Positions 35,851-48,408 are shown, counted from the first letter of the stretch. The stretch: DNA of 64,000 nt from Sesamum alatum (GCA_034509735.1 JACGWO010000001.1:28213966-28277965); one strand, 5' to 3'. A program made the numbers and translations. Notes: generated by a model from the letters alone, not told the origin.

Positions 35851-36980
35851 TTTGAATGGAGATTGAGACAAATTAATTTAAATTAGATTAGATTATATAT
35901 GTGTTATATATTGTTAATTGAACAAAAGTTAAATTCTAAAGTATAAATATTATAAAATATATGAGTAAACTCTAATGTTATTAGTTTTTAATTTTTTTTC
36001 TCATGACTAAAATAATTTTATTAAAATTACGTAATAGATACAATTTTACATGGCAATGAACAATATTATGGATGCCTAATTTATTGTGTAATTAGATCAA
36101 TAACTGGAATCTTAAATATTTAATAAATTGAAGTTTGATCATTAATATTATATTATATGATTTTTCCAATAATAAGTAATTATTTTATATTATCTTATAC
36201 TTATTCCTCCCCTTTAAAACGTTTCGTAAATAATTTGATCAGTTTAGAATTTTATTTCAGAATCTCTTTGGACCACATGATGAATAATATAAAAGTTTCA
36301 TAACAAGGTTATTCGTAGAAAATTATGTGATAATTGACTTTAAAGATAGTTTGCATAATAAGAAGTAAAAAATTATAATAAAAAAATGAAATAACTTAAT
36401 AATATAATTTTTCTTTTAAAAATTTCCACAACTCAAAAAACTTAAATATTAATTTGTAAGTGAAACAAGTTTAGAATAACCACAAGTTCAATGAAACTAA
36501 AGTTCAATTAGAAACAAGGACTTTTATATGCGCTTATTCCATTTTAATTCATTCCATAAAATAATATTTATCAGTTTAGATTTTTTTTCCATCCACATGA
36601 GGAATAAAATGAAAAGTAAAGTAAAGAGATTATTAAAAGAAAATTATATTATAAACAATTATAGTGATGGTTGGAATAAGAATTGAAAAATAAAAAAAAT
36701 ATATCAACTACTATTTTTTTCCCAATTTGTAAAACTCGAAAAAATGATAAAAACGTAATTATTGCATAAGTGAATCAGATAAAAAACATGGATTAATTTA
36801 AATGGTAATTTATTCATTACAAATAAAGGTTGCCTAAGGTAAACTAATTGAGATTCAATATTTTTAGTTGTATTTATATATAAGTTATTTAAAATTACCT
36901 TTAGTTAGATGTTAAACATGTACAAAACTAAATGATAATATGATCCTAACACAATTGTCTATATCTATATTATATTATAC
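35851..36980. other. AT-rich intergenic DNA
   Basis: No gene seen. Many A/T runs; nothing recognised. Confidence 0.45.
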
Positions 36981-37255
36981 CACTACAAGAAAATAGTTTA
37001 ATAGCAACAAAAAAATTTATTGTTGAAATTAGCGTCGAGTTAATTAGCAAATAAAATTCTTGTTTCTAATTTATATTCCTTGATATATATTTTAAACAAA
37101 TCCTTGCTAAATATGTCAGCAAGTAAATTTTTGTTGCTAAATTCAGCAAGTAAATTTCTTGTATTAAATAACGTAAATTAGTAACGAGAATTTTACTTGC
37201 TAATTAGCTCGATGCTGATTTTCTTTCATTGCTAATGAGAAATTTTCTTGTAGTG
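36981..37255. mobile_element. CACTA-type (EnSpm) MITE, 275 bp
   Basis: The ends are CACTACAAGAAAAT and ATTTTCTTGTAGTG, a perfect 14-bp inverted repeat beginning with the CACTA signature of the CMC/EnSpm superfamily. Internal words such as TTAGCAA.TAAA also repeat in both orientations. The 3-bp flanks (TAC, TAT) are not identical, so the target duplication is uncertain. No ORF. Confidence 0.85.
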
Positions 37256-37469
37256 TATAATTATATTTTTTAGACTTTCTTTTAACGATAATATAGTTTA
37301 AACATTATATTAAGTTTTCTCTGTACTCTAAAATTTCTATAAAAATTACACATGTTTTCCTTTTGGCGCAATATTTGAAGTACTCTAGATTTTCAAATAA
37401 AACCAATGCATATGAAATTAGACTTCAAGGGCCTTTTCATAACTAGGAATATAGGATATGATATTTTTC
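37256..37469. other. AT-rich spacer
   Basis: Nothing recognised. Confidence 0.4.
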
Positions 37470-37847
37470 GGGAGGATTACAATTTTAATCCTCAATTATA
37501 CCACTAATTCAATTTTGATCACAAACAATTAACTGGGACAGTTTGATCGTCAAAGAATGCATTTTTTGATAGAATTAGTCCTTTCCACCATCTTGTCGTT
37601 AAATATAACATAACATCTCATGTACCAAGTCCGTGAGATTGCTTGGATGGAAAAAAACCTACCATTTCCTACCTAGAAAAGTGGCCCTCTTCAAGATTTA
37701 TGAAGAAAACACTTATTTTTACTCATTTTAAAACATTACACAAGGAAGAATGGGAGTATTGGCAATGAAAGACCTCAAAAACTAAGTTCAAGCTCTTCTT
37801 CTAAAAATAAATGTTCTACTCATTCTCAGGTAAATTAGAAGGTTAAT

Positions 37848-38041
37848 CTCCACTATTTTGCAATTGTGGATTTGAGCTCTAATTGTTGACATCATGGAAT
37901 CCTCGCATCCCGGGCAGAAGGGAGAAATTAATACGTTACCCTGTAATTTGGGCAAACATGATACATTTTACACGAGGGTAGTGAGGAGTCCATGATGTCA
38001 ACAATGGGGGCTCAAATCTACAATTGCAAAATAATGGAGAC
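37848..38041. repeat. Nested hairpin of about 190 bp
   Basis: CTCCACTATTTTGCAATTGTGG.TTTGAGCTC and TGTTGACATCATGGA on the left pair with TCCATGATGTCAACAATGG and GAGCTCAAAT-like CTACAATTGCAAAATAATGGAG on the right. Confidence 0.65.
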
Positions 38042-38060
38042 TTTCAGGTTGTTCGTTTAT

Positions 38061-39323
38061 TGATAGGGTACATTTCATCTCTGATATGCATGCTCAATTC
38101 GAATAATTTTTAAAGGTTCCTTCACATTTTTAATCGAATTATGCGGTTTTTGAATGAAGGATTAAGATTGACCCGTTGTGAAGAAAAGGAGTTATAAAGC
38201 CCCCAAAGGAAGACAGAAAAGAGATCAAGTACAAAACAGTCATTAGCAGACTTGAACAACCATTAGGGCGTGATCACGCCCTATCCGACATCCGAGTCTG
38301 TAGGGGAAGAGAAGAAGAGTTTTGAAAAGACCTCTTTCCTAATTTTACAGAAGATACACGCATAAAAAGAGGATGCTGAGATGGCACGAAAAGAGGACTC
38401 TAAGATGACACGAAAAGAGGACTCTGAAGTTTCATTGAAATGGGACTCTCAAGTATAAAAGGAAGACAAGAACGCAGAGAATTATCATCTTTGGATCATC
38501 GTTTTTCTCTCTTCCTCTAATTCATGCTTTCGTTTAGAATATCTTGTTTTGCTACGAACATGTTTAGTAGCTAATTTATCTATTCCGATTCAAGGGAAAC
38601 GTTAAACCCAATTGTTATGTTTTGAGGTCTTGAATTTATCTAATTTCGCCGAGTATTTCTCGTCTTGATTTACTGTGAATTGAATGATATTATTGATAGA
38701 TTTGACAATTCGATTCGATATTAATTATTCTATTGCTATCCATGAGTTCAGTGATCTGTAATTATCATGAATGAACGGTATGAGTAGCGAGCAAATTTAT
38801 TATGTGCTTTGCATGATTTATTTGTGGGGACGAGAAAACTAGGTTAAATAATTGCAGCTATCTCGATTGTTTGATCTAGATTCAACTGTTTTCATTGATG
38901 CATATGCTATTATTGATATGATATGGAACGGTATCGTGCCCAGTCTTGATATAATAAGTTTGGATTTAGATGCTTGAGTCAAATTCATTACAATAGGAAA
39001 TTGGAATTTGTTATGGCTATCCTAATGAATTTCAAAGTTGAATGCTTGGTTTTGCAATTAACCCTTAGTGATCTATGATAGACATAACGATTGGTGAGAC
39101 GAACCTCCTTGAATTGGACTTTTCATCTATAATCTCATCTCAGTTATTTACTCTTGCTTTTGTTAATTTAGTTCATTCATAGTTAGTACTCTATTCATAA
39201 CCCCCTTTTGTTACTACAACTAGATCGAGAAATTAATCTATAGTTCCCTTGGGATTCGACCTGGTTCCACGACTACTACAATTTAGAATCAATTTTATAT
39301 TTAACGGCTTCGACAACTGATCA
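38061..39323 (+). repeat. Athila 5' LTR
   Basis: 1,263 bp, nearly identical along its length to the 3' LTR. The 3' LTR has one more copy of a 24-bp promoter-proximal repeat and scattered substitutions. Confidence 0.9.
38364..38460 (+). promoter_or_regulatory. Athila LTR promoter: tandem repeats plus TATA box
   Basis: About four copies of a 24-bp unit built on GAAAAGAGGACTCTGA run into the TATA box TATAAAA at 38454-38460. The equivalent region in the 3' LTR (48711-48831) has five copies and TATAAAA at 48825-48831. The position fits a Pol II promoter for the element's RNA. Confidence 0.65.
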
Positions 39324-39328
39324 AATTT

Positions 39329-39346
39329 TGGCGCCGTTGCCGGGGA
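39329..39346 (+). other. Athila primer-binding site (tRNA-Asp type)
   Basis: TGGCGCCGTTGCCGGGGA lies five bases after the 5' LTR end. It is the known Athila-type complement of the 3' end of plant tRNA-Asp. Confidence 0.85.
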
Positions 39347-39409
39347 ACTTATTTGAATTTTCTTGATCTTGTTGTGCTTCATCCTAGTTTGTTGATCTCT
39401 TTGTTTTTT

Positions 39410-41045
39410 TACGCCGCGATCTTCTCGAACAGGTGAATTACAGTTCAACCCAGAAATTGAGAAAACAACGCGTCGACTGAGGAAAGAGACCAAGCAAAGG
39501 AGGACTCGGGCGAGACTTGACACAGATTCAATTGTTGGAGGTGAATCTACTTTTGACGAACCTGAGATCGAGATGGTGGTTAATAACCGGAGAACTATAA
39601 AGGAGATTAATGCACCAAATCCTGATCAACGACCTTTGTGCATTCCATTTCATGATGATGATGCTGATTTTGAGTTAAAATCCGGACTAATCCACTTGCT
39701 ACCTGCTTTTCATGGTCTTGCAGGAGAAGACCCACAAAAGCACTTAAAAGAATTCCATGTGGTGTGCTCAGGAATGAAACCCCAAGGAGTGACGGCTGAA
39801 CAAGTGAGACTGAGAGCTTTTCTGTTCTCACTGAAGGACAAAGCTAAAGATTAGCTGTACTATCTTCCATCAAGATCCATTCAGACATGGGCAGACATGC
39901 AATCACAGTTCTTGCAGAAATTCTTTCCCGCGTCCAAGGCCACTTATATTCGGAAGGAGATTTGCGGAACTAGGCAGTTAAATGGCTAATCCTTGTATGA
40001 GTATTGGGAGAGACTTAAGGAACTTGTTGCGAGTTACCCCAACCACCAGATTACCGAACCACTCCTCATCCAATACTTTTATGAAGGGCTTTCTGAAAAT
40101 GATAGAGGGATGGTAGATGCCGCAAGCGGTGGAGCCCTAGTTGACAAGACCCCAGACGAGGTACATCGTTTGATCTCTACCATGGCGGAAACGTATAGGC
40201 AGTTTGGCTACCACACGGGGGGAGGCATCCCCAAAATTAATGAGGTAAGCACCAACGAATTAGCAGGAAAACTCTTTGGACTAACTGTTCTTGTACATCA
40301 AATGGTTGCAGGAAAGGTTCAAGGGGCAATGGTTTGTGGGATATGCTCGGGGCATGGACATCCGACCGAGGCAAGCCCATCGTTGCAACAAGGAGCGTTG
40401 CCAGAAGTGAATGTCGAGGGGGGATTTCCCAGAAAACTCCAATAGAAATATGATCCTTACTCCAATTTCTACAACCCGGGGTGGAAAGACCACCCAAACT
40501 TCAGTTATAGGAGTCATGAGGAGCAATCAAGGCAACAACCACAATTCTTCAACCGACTTCCGCCGGCACCTACACAATCCCCACCTCAAGCATCAAATTC
40601 CAGCATGAGTTTAGAGGATATCGTCAAATCCCTTGCTATTACTACTCAACAGTTTCAAGAGAGGACGGAGGCGAACATGCAAAAAACAGAGGCCGGCTTG
40701 CAACACTTGGGGAACCAGTTTGTGCAGTTAGCGACATCGGTTAGTAGGTTGGAAGCTCTAGCATCCGGGAAGCTCCCGTCACATACAGAGACAAATCCAA
40801 AGGCGAATGTTAGTGCGATAACATTTCAGAGTGGTAAGGAGTTTGAACCAATTGAACCAACATCAAAGAAAGCTAAAAGAGATGAGGAGACGAGTGAAGA
40901 CACCGGAGGAGAGAGCAAGCAGGTAAAATCTGATTTAATCACACCCTCGTCGTCTAATCCTTGTCCCCTCCCTTTTCCCTACAGGTTGTCCAAATCAAGG
41001 AAGAAGAGCATGAGAAGACAATTTTGGACACCTTCAAAAAGGTAG
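39410..41045 (+). pseudogene. Athila gag (broken)
   Basis: The frame opens upstream of the first ATG at 39573, with a basic N-terminal segment (TRRLRKETKQRRTRAR, about 39468-39516). The retrotransposon gag domain follows (FHGLAGEDPQKHLKEFH near 39708, then LYYLPSRSIQTWADMQSQF and LYEYWERLKELVASYP near 39990). The C-terminal part contains YNPGWKDHPNFSY (near 40470) and a coiled-coil-like segment (40605-40790). Gag packages the RNA into particles. In-frame stops lie at 39852, 39987 and 40443. The reading frame stays constant to 41045, so damage here is only point mutation. Confidence 0.8.
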
Positions 41046-41976
41046 AGATCAACATACCACTATTGGAGGCAATCAAACAAATTCCAAAGTATGCCAATTT
41101 TTTGAAGGAACTGTGCACTAACAAAAGGAAGTTGAAAGACAAGGAGAGGGTGATTTTCGGTAAGAATGTCTCAGCTGTTAACAATTGTAAGTTATCGAAA
41201 AAATGCAAGGATCTAGGTATGTTCACACTCCCTTGCACGATTGGTAGTAGATGAATCGAGCGTGCTATGCTTAATTTAGGAGCATCCATTAATGTCATGA
41301 CATATTCTCTTTACCAAGCTTTAAACTTGAGCACTCTGCAAGAAACGAATGTGCTAATTCTGTTGGCTGATTGTTCTTATGTGACTCCCATGGGTATTGT
41401 TGAGGATGTGTTAGTGAAAGTGAATGATTTACGGTTTCCGGTAGATTTTTACATTTCGAATATGGGGGCTGGCTTAATAACTCTGCATCTATCTTGTTGG
41501 GGCGACCATTCATGAAAACTGCAAAAACAAAGATTGATATAGATGATGGCACTTTATTTGTCGAATTTGATGGGGAAATTGTAAAATTTAATATCTTTGA
41601 GGCTATGAAATACCCAAATGAATTGCATGCGCTCTGTCATGTTAATATGATCGATTCAGTGGTACACGATGTGTTTGATGAAGAGAATGTTGGTACTGAA
41701 CTAGACTTAATCATGGAATTGGATGAATGTGAAGATGATGATGACTTTGTTGAGTCACTTGGTGAAGTATTGAACCTTTCATCCTCTAATGAATCGAGGA
41801 TTTCTTCCACACACACTAAGTTACTTCCTTCTGTATTACAGGCACCCAAGCTAGAGCTGAAACCCTTGTCGAAACACTTGAAGTACATCTACTTGGGAGA
41901 CGGAGAAACCTTGCCCGTCATCATATCCAATCAATTTTCGGAAGAACACGAAGAGAGGATGGTGACGCTTCTCTGA
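40961..41976 (+). pseudogene. Athila protease region (broken)
   Basis: The protease block reads AMLNLGASINVMTYSLYQAL from about 41265. In Athila proteases the motif is D-L-G-A-S, so the catalytic Asp is replaced by Asn here. GIVEDVLVKVNDLRFPVDF follows, as in the family, then LGRPFMKTAKTKID. Frameshifts near 41000-41045 and 41480-41515 and stops at 41252 and 41974 break it. The enzyme would mature Gag-Pol. Confidence 0.75.
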
Positions 41977-41999
41977 GAACATCGAACCGCGATTGGATG

Positions 42000-43390
42000 G
42001 ACGTTAGCCGACATCAGGGGTATAAGCCCGGTAATGTGCATGCACCGAATCAACTTGGAAGACAATACCATACTATCATGGCAACCGCAGAGGAGACTCA
42101 ATCTAACACTAAAAGAAGTGGTAATGAAAGTAATCCTAAAGCTTTTGGATGCAAGTATAATATTTCCTATTTCTAATAGTGCTTGGGTGAGTCCGGTGCA
42201 CGTGACACCAAAGAAAATAGGTATGATGGTGGTAAAAAATCAAAATAACGAGTTGGTGCTAATGAGAGTGCAAAATGGGTGGCGTATGTGCATAGACTTT
42301 AGGAGGCTAAATCTAGCAACACGCAAGGATCACTTCCCATTACCCTTCATTGACCAAATGTTAGAACGGCTTGCGGGAAAATCTTACTTTTGTTTTCTTG
42401 ATGGATTTTCAGGATATTATCAAATTGCCATTGCTCAAGAGGATCAAGAAAAGACAACCTTCGCATGTCCTTTCGGTACCTTCGCATTTAGACGAATGCC
42501 CTTCGGGTTGTGCAATGCCCCAGGTACGTTCCAAAGGTGTATAATAAGTATCTTTGCAGAATACATTGATAAATGTATTGAAGTATTCATGGATGACTTT
42601 ACTGTGTATGGTGGTTCATTTGATGAATGTTTGGGTCACCTTGCAAAGGTCCTTCGGAGGTGCATAGAAACTAACTTGGTTATTAATTTTGAAAAGTGTC
42701 ATTTCATGGTAGACCAAGGCATTGTTCTAGGGCATGTAATATCATCAAGAGGCATTGAGGTAGATAAAGCAAAGATTGATGTGATTGAAAACTTACCTTA
42801 CCCTACCTGCGTTAGGGAAGTTCGTTTGTTTCTAGGACATGCAGGTTTCTATCGGAGATTCATAAAAGACTTTGCAAATATCACCTAACCTCTATCTCGA
42901 CTGCTGCAAAAAGATGCACAATTCGACTTTGGTCGAGATTGTCAAGAGGCATTTGACGAGTTGAAAAGAGCTTTAACAAGCACTCCCATCATTCAACCAT
43001 CGGATTGGAACCTACCATTTGAAGTCATGTGCGATGCCAGCAATTATGCGGTGGGCGCTGCTTTAGGGCAGCAGTTTGGACAAAGGCATCATGTGATTTA
43101 CTACGCCTCAAAGACTTTGGATGCAGCGCAGTGCAACTACTCCACGACGGAAAAAGAGCTTCTAGCTATTGTTTTTGCACTAGATAAATTCCGATCTTAT
43201 TTACTTGGTTCTAAAATTGTGGTGTTTTCTGACCATGCAGCGCTCAAGTACTTACTGTCCAAGAAGGAATTTAAACCTTGATTTATCCAGTGGATCCTGT
43301 TGCTTCAAGAATTCGACGTGATCATAAATGACCGCAAGGGCTCGAAAAACTCAGTTGCCGACCACCTAAGTCGATTGGTAAGAGGGGAGG
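42000..43390 (+). pseudogene. Athila reverse transcriptase and RNase H (nearly open)
   Basis: RT runs from about 42034: WRMCIDFRRLN, YQIAIAQEDQEKTTF, FAFRRMPFGLCNAPGTFQR, then the catalytic FMDDF near 42588, where the family usually has Y/F-x-DD. RNase H follows from 42961 with FEVMCDASNYAVGAALGQQ, YSTTEKELLAIVFAL and FSDHAALKYL (D, E, D catalytic residues). One frame runs through RT and RNase H, with single stops at 42886 and 43279. It would copy the element's RNA into DNA. Confidence 0.88.
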
Positions 43391-44757
43391 ATGACTTACC
43401 TATCTCCAACCCTTTTCCATATGAATATTTATTCAAGGTGCAAGTTACGGTCCCTTGGTACTCTATCATTGTGAACTATTTAGTCGCTCGTGCCTTACCC
43501 CCTGATCTTAGTCGAGCTCAGATAGATAAAGTCAAGAGTGAGGCAAAATATTATGTATGGGATGACCCTTATCTATGGCGTTTTTGTTCGGATCAAGTGA
43601 TAAGGCGTTGTGTACCTAATGATGAGCATCACTCTGTCTTAACTTTCTGTCATAATTTTGCATGCGGGGGTCACTTTGATCCTAGACGCACGGCTAGGAA
43701 GGTATTGGACTGTGGGTTATATTGGAACACCTTGTTCAAAGATGCTTATGACTTCTGTAAACGGTGTGATAGATGCCAACGTACGGGGACGGTGTCTCAT
43801 TGGAATGAGATGCCCCAAACTCCTATTTTGATTGTTGAGATATTTGATGTATAGGATATTGATTTTATGGGCCCATTCCCATTGTCTTGTGGGTTTTCTT
43901 ACATACTTTTGGCTGTGGATTATGTTTCGAAATGGGTGGAAGCAAAGGCCACCCGAACTGATGATTCTGCTACTATCATAGGTTTTGTCAAGGCCCATAT
44001 TCTTAACAAGTTTGGAGTCCCACGAGCAATGATCAGTGATCAAGGGAGTCATTTCTGCAATCTTGCAGTGGGGGCCTTGTTCAAGAAGTATGGCGTTCAC
44101 CATCGTGTGGGAACCGCCTATCATCCACAAACGAATGGCCAAGCAGAAGTGTCAAATCGAGAAATGAAGTCCATTTTGGCAAAAACGGTGAGTCCCGGAA
44201 GGAAGGATTGGAACTTACATTTGGATGATGCTTTGTGGGCATATAGGACGGCGTATAAAACCCCCATAGGGATATCTTCCTATCGATTGGTGTTTGGAAA
44301 GGCATGCCACTTACCCGTAGAGATCAAACCTAAAGCGTTTTGGGTAGTGCAAAAATGCAATTTGGACATGGGCAAGGCCGGGATGGAGCGTAAGCTTCAA
44401 TTACAAGAGTTAGAGGAACTGCGTTTGGATGCGTATGAAAATACACGAATTTATAAAGAGAAGACAAAGGCATTTCATGATAATGAAATCCTGCGAAAAT
44501 AATTTCACGTGGGTCAGAAGATCCTCCTTTATAATTCTCGTCTGAAACTAATGCCAGGTAAACTGCGTTCACGTTAGATTGGTCCTCTTGAGGTATCTAA
44601 TATTTTTCCTTATGGTGCAGTGGAAATTCAAAGTTTGGACACGAGAAAAATGTTCAAGGTAAATGGCCATCGTTTGAAACCATTTCTCCGAGGTGATGAT
44701 ATAGGTAATCCCGTGGATATTGCCTTGGCGTCCCCTCCGCAGTCCAAGCAAGGATAA
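43391..44757 (+). pseudogene. Athila integrase (stops only)
   Basis: An HHCC zinc-binding region (ends CKRCDRCQRTG near 43755-43790) is followed by the catalytic core with D in [12 protein letters not shown] (43915), D in MISDQGSHF (44029) and E in GQAEVSNRE (about 44140), the D-D-35-E triad. The C-terminal part VNGHRLKPFL lies near 44660. Stops at 43852, 44500 and 44574 are the only visible breaks, and the frame is shared with RT. Integrase joins element DNA to the host chromosome. Confidence 0.87.
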
Positions 44758-44885
44758 TGAGATCATCCGTCGAGCATAACGACATTTACGATTGCGCTTG
44801 TCGGGAGGCAACCCGGTGTTTTATATGCTTTATTTTGAACTTTTAGTTTAGGATTTTACTTCTCACCTCCGCAGATTTGACATTC

Positions 44886-45078
44886 ATATAAGGCGTGGTC
44901 ACGTCCTGTTTGATGCCAGATGCAGCACCGTGTTCATTGCTCCGACAGACTTCACAGCGAGATAAGGCGTGATCACGCCTTATCCCACTGTCTTTCTGTT
45001 TGAAGTAGACACCGGCCTCGGCGACTTTCCACTAGATGTACAGACTTGAAGGGCTGTTTAGGCGTGATCACGCTTAAA
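44886..45078 (+). repeat. Cluster of three long palindromes centred on GGCGTGATCACGCC
   Basis: Copies lie at 44889-44905 (imperfect), 44961-44984 (24-bp perfect palindrome, half-site GATAAGGCGTGA) and 45057-45078 (near-perfect). Related copies sit in both LTRs at 38264-38283 (20-bp perfect, half-site TAGGGCGTGA) and 48611-48630 (one mismatch). A CAGACTT word precedes several copies. Confidence 0.8.
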
Positions 45079-45242
45079 AGAGGGGAAAAATCTGTATCTT
45101 CTCTGTATTAGCTATTTTATTAATTTTTCTTTTTTTAGTTTTTTTATTTTATTCTTTCCTTATTTTTATTAGAAAAAAACAAAAGATAAACAAAAAAGAA
45201 ATTAAAAACTAATGCAAGACATAAAGGGGCTCGGTCAATTAG

Positions 45243-46680
45243 ACCATATACACTTTGCAAGCCATAATTTCCCCACTTTCATTGCAGCCACCAACTAGCC
45301 ACAACACACCGCCACCGCTGTCGCACTGCTGCTGTCGTTCCGTCGCTGCTGCTCCACTGCTGCCGCTGTCACCGATCCACTTGCCCGATCGAGAAGGTGC
45401 CGCCGCTGCTGCTGTCCGAGTCACGACACCACAGCACCACGGCTGCTGCTCCGCCGCTTTTCCGTCGCCACCGCAGCTACTATCTGTATCCTCGGCTTGG
45501 TATTCCTTTTGCCCAATGGCTCCCATAGGGAAAGGAGGTTGCCGCATCCGCACCCCCTCCTCTGCCCCTACTGCTCCGGCCGCCGGCGAGCTCTCCGACC
45601 GAGCCACCACCGCCACCTACTCCGGCGGTTGACAATGCTTTTGCCGCAGACCCGCTTTCTGATATCCCGGGACCTTCCTCGGCGGCTCCCCTCCGTGACA
45701 CCTACTGGAAATGAGGCAAATTCAGCTCCACCGCCGATATTCCGTCCACAGCCGAGATGGACCTCGCAGGTCACCTCCACTTCACTTCTAGAGAATACAA
45801 GAAAAGGTACTCTGTTATTAAAACTCGACCACTCAACCCTGGTAAGTCTCTACATTTTCCTTCGTTAGATGCATTGGGTATCCGTAGTAGTATTGATGCT
45901 TTGCTCTTTAATATGCAATAGCGTGAGTTTGCCCATATCCGTATGCCTGTGTTTGTTGAGTTGCTTCATGAATTTTATACTACTTTTGTTTTCAACAAAC
46001 CAGACACTTTTACGCTCACTGCACCCAATGTTATTCATTTTTGATTGCTTGGTAAAGATTTTAAATTGAGCAGAAATGATTTCAATCTGGCTATGGATTT
46101 TGTGCATGATGAATATTTAGCATCACAAGAGTACCGTGAGGCTTTGGTTGATTATGGTGTTTTTGAACCCATCTCTGTGTGGAGAGAGTTGTCCAAGGAC
46201 CCGTAGGTATATCACCCGATTCGGTCCAAGGCACGTGACTTACGCCAATTTGAATGGATCTATATACAACGTTTCCTTGCTTTAAATTTTTTGGGGCGTC
46301 GGGCCACTGTGGGTACATGTTCTAAGGTTGAATTGTTTTTTATTTGGAGCATGATCAATAGGGTACATGTGAATCTAGGTCCTTGACTTGCATCTCAATT
46401 TCAAACTGTTGTCACTTCGTCTAAGCATGTTTGCCTTGGGTCGTTAATTACACACCTTGCAGTCAATTTGGGTGTTTTGAACTTGTCTAATCATGATTTA
46501 CATTTAGCTTGCGAGGAGGAGTCGTTGGATGTGGCAACTTTGCACAAAATGCACATTTTTAATCATTACGAGGCCCCGAATGGCATGAGCTATGCCGACC
46601 TTGACCCTGAAGAGCGCCCAAATCGCCGCCCTCCCCTCCCTCGGACGCCATCGAAGGCCGACTGACCCGGCTAGAGCTAT
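45243..46680 (+). pseudogene. ATHILA-type ORF downstream of integrase (broken)
   Basis: The region starts with GC-rich, Ser/Pro/Ala-coding sequence (45243-45700). It continues in shifted frames with FAHIRMPVFVELLHEFYTTF (about 45930), GKDFKLSRNDFNLAMDF (about 46050), ARDLRQFEWIYIQRFLALNF (about 46240) and a tail near 46600. This layout resembles the plant 'ATHILA ORF-1' family; its function is not known. Stops near 45920, 46043, 46204 and 46385 disable it. The assignment rests on memory of the family. Confidence 0.55.
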
Positions 46681-48395
46681 CTGATGCATGGATGCACCGC
46701 AAGCTTGACGCGGTCTTGATTGCTTTGGGGGTATCTATACCCCCACCACCCCCCGCCTAGCCCGCTTTGCCGTCACCACATATTTCAGGGATGCTCTCTA
46801 TTTCTCTTTCACTTTTCATTCCCTTGTTATGTTGGTTTTATGTGCCTACATTGGGGACAATGTATATACTTGGTGTGGGGGAGGTTTGTGCATGATTTGG
46901 CATGTTGGTGAATGTGGTTATGGGCTTAATAATTCTTGTGATTCTGCGTTGCTGGCATTATTTAATATTGGTGTTGGGGATTGATTTTTGCGGAGTGAAA
47001 TTTCTGGATAAAATTGCTGTTTTTAGGACTGATTATGTGTTATGAACACCATAATTTGTGCTTGAAATGAGTTGATCTTGAAACAAAATGTGTGGATTAT
47101 CCTGTAACTTGAACTAAATTCCTTACATGTTGTTTTGTTTTGTCCCTGAAGCCAATAGGAATTTGTGTTTTAAGTTGAGATTAGTAGGCAGAACGAACTC
47201 TAGTGGCATAAAAAATGTTGTGTGTGAAGGATGTCCCATTGATTGCATTAGACGAACAACGTCAAGAATCAACACTAAAACCCTTTATGTTAGCTTTTGA
47301 GCTAAAGCACTTGCATTCAAATAGCGCTTGTATATTTCTTTCAATTGAGGGCATCAGACTTAGTGTGTGCATTCTAGAACTTGCTTGTGTAATACATTTC
47401 GAGGCCATATTTTTGCATATTGGTGTATGAAAGTAATAAGGGCACTTAGGAATAGCCAATTAGCCTTGAAAAGAGCCTGCCGGTAACTCACCCTTAGAAA
47501 ACTAATTTGAGCCTTAGCCTCTACTTTCTTGGTTAGACCGCATTTTCAGCCGATTATCCCTTTCTTGGTTATTGCCTGCAGAGATTTTTGAACCCTTTCA
47601 AGGGGATATGTTAATATGGTTGCTTGTAAGTCGACGCAAAAAAGAGCTAGAGAAGTGGTTCAAGAGGCATATGGGAGACATGTTGCTAGACCCAAGAAAG
47701 AAAAAAAATGAAAAGGGGAGCAACGAAAAAAAAAAAAGAATCAAAGACTTTGATGAATGAATGAGTTTTTGATGAATGAGGAAAAAGAAAGAAAAAGAGG
47801 AAAAGATTCAAAGAGGAGAGTGAAACTGAAAACAAAAAAAAAAAAAAATCATGTTCGAAAGTGTGCATGCTTCAAACACTTTGGTGTGGAAGAAAAAAAA
47901 AAGCAATGAGTTTGGGAATACAAGCAACTAAGTTGACATCATCCTTTTTGAATGCATGATCCACAATTGGACCTCTCTTGACACACCTTGGCCTAGCCCC
48001 ATTACAACCATGTTAAGACCTTTTGATTTATGCACTGATAAGCATTTTGCAGTGGTGGAGATTTGATTTACAAGCAAGCCTATGGCAGTGGCACTCTAAT
48101 GTCTTGATTTGAGTGTGACAAAAATTCCTTAAACACTCTCGAGTGATTTGAGAGACATCCTAGTGAAGAATGTTGAGAGTTGTTTCGTTTACGTGTGATA
48201 AAGTCAATGGGATACGTGCTTGTTGTATTAATGCCATTAGTGTTTATTCTCAATATTGCTATCTCTTCTTAAACTGTGAAGACATATTGATTAAGGGATA
48301 TACTTGACTAACATAAAGGAAAATTTGGGTATGGGTACTTGGATAATCCGTGCATTTTGAATCAAGAGATGCTTGAGGACAAACATGCTTTCGGT
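46681..48395 (+). other. Non-coding 3' region of the Athila element
   Basis: No credible ORF. It includes purine-rich low-complexity DNA (A/G runs at 47690-47905). Long spacers before the 3' LTR are usual for Athila. Confidence 0.6.
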
Positions 48396-48408
48396 ATGGG
48401 GGAAAATT
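48396..48408 (+). other. Athila polypurine tract
   Basis: ATGGGGGAAAATT directly precedes the 3' LTR start at 48409. It would prime plus-strand synthesis. Confidence 0.8.

Noticed and set aside
45255..45868. Overlapping Ser/Pro/Arg-rich ORFs on both strands
   Set aside because: GC-rich part of the Athila 3' ORF. Multiple open frames come from composition, not from separate genes.
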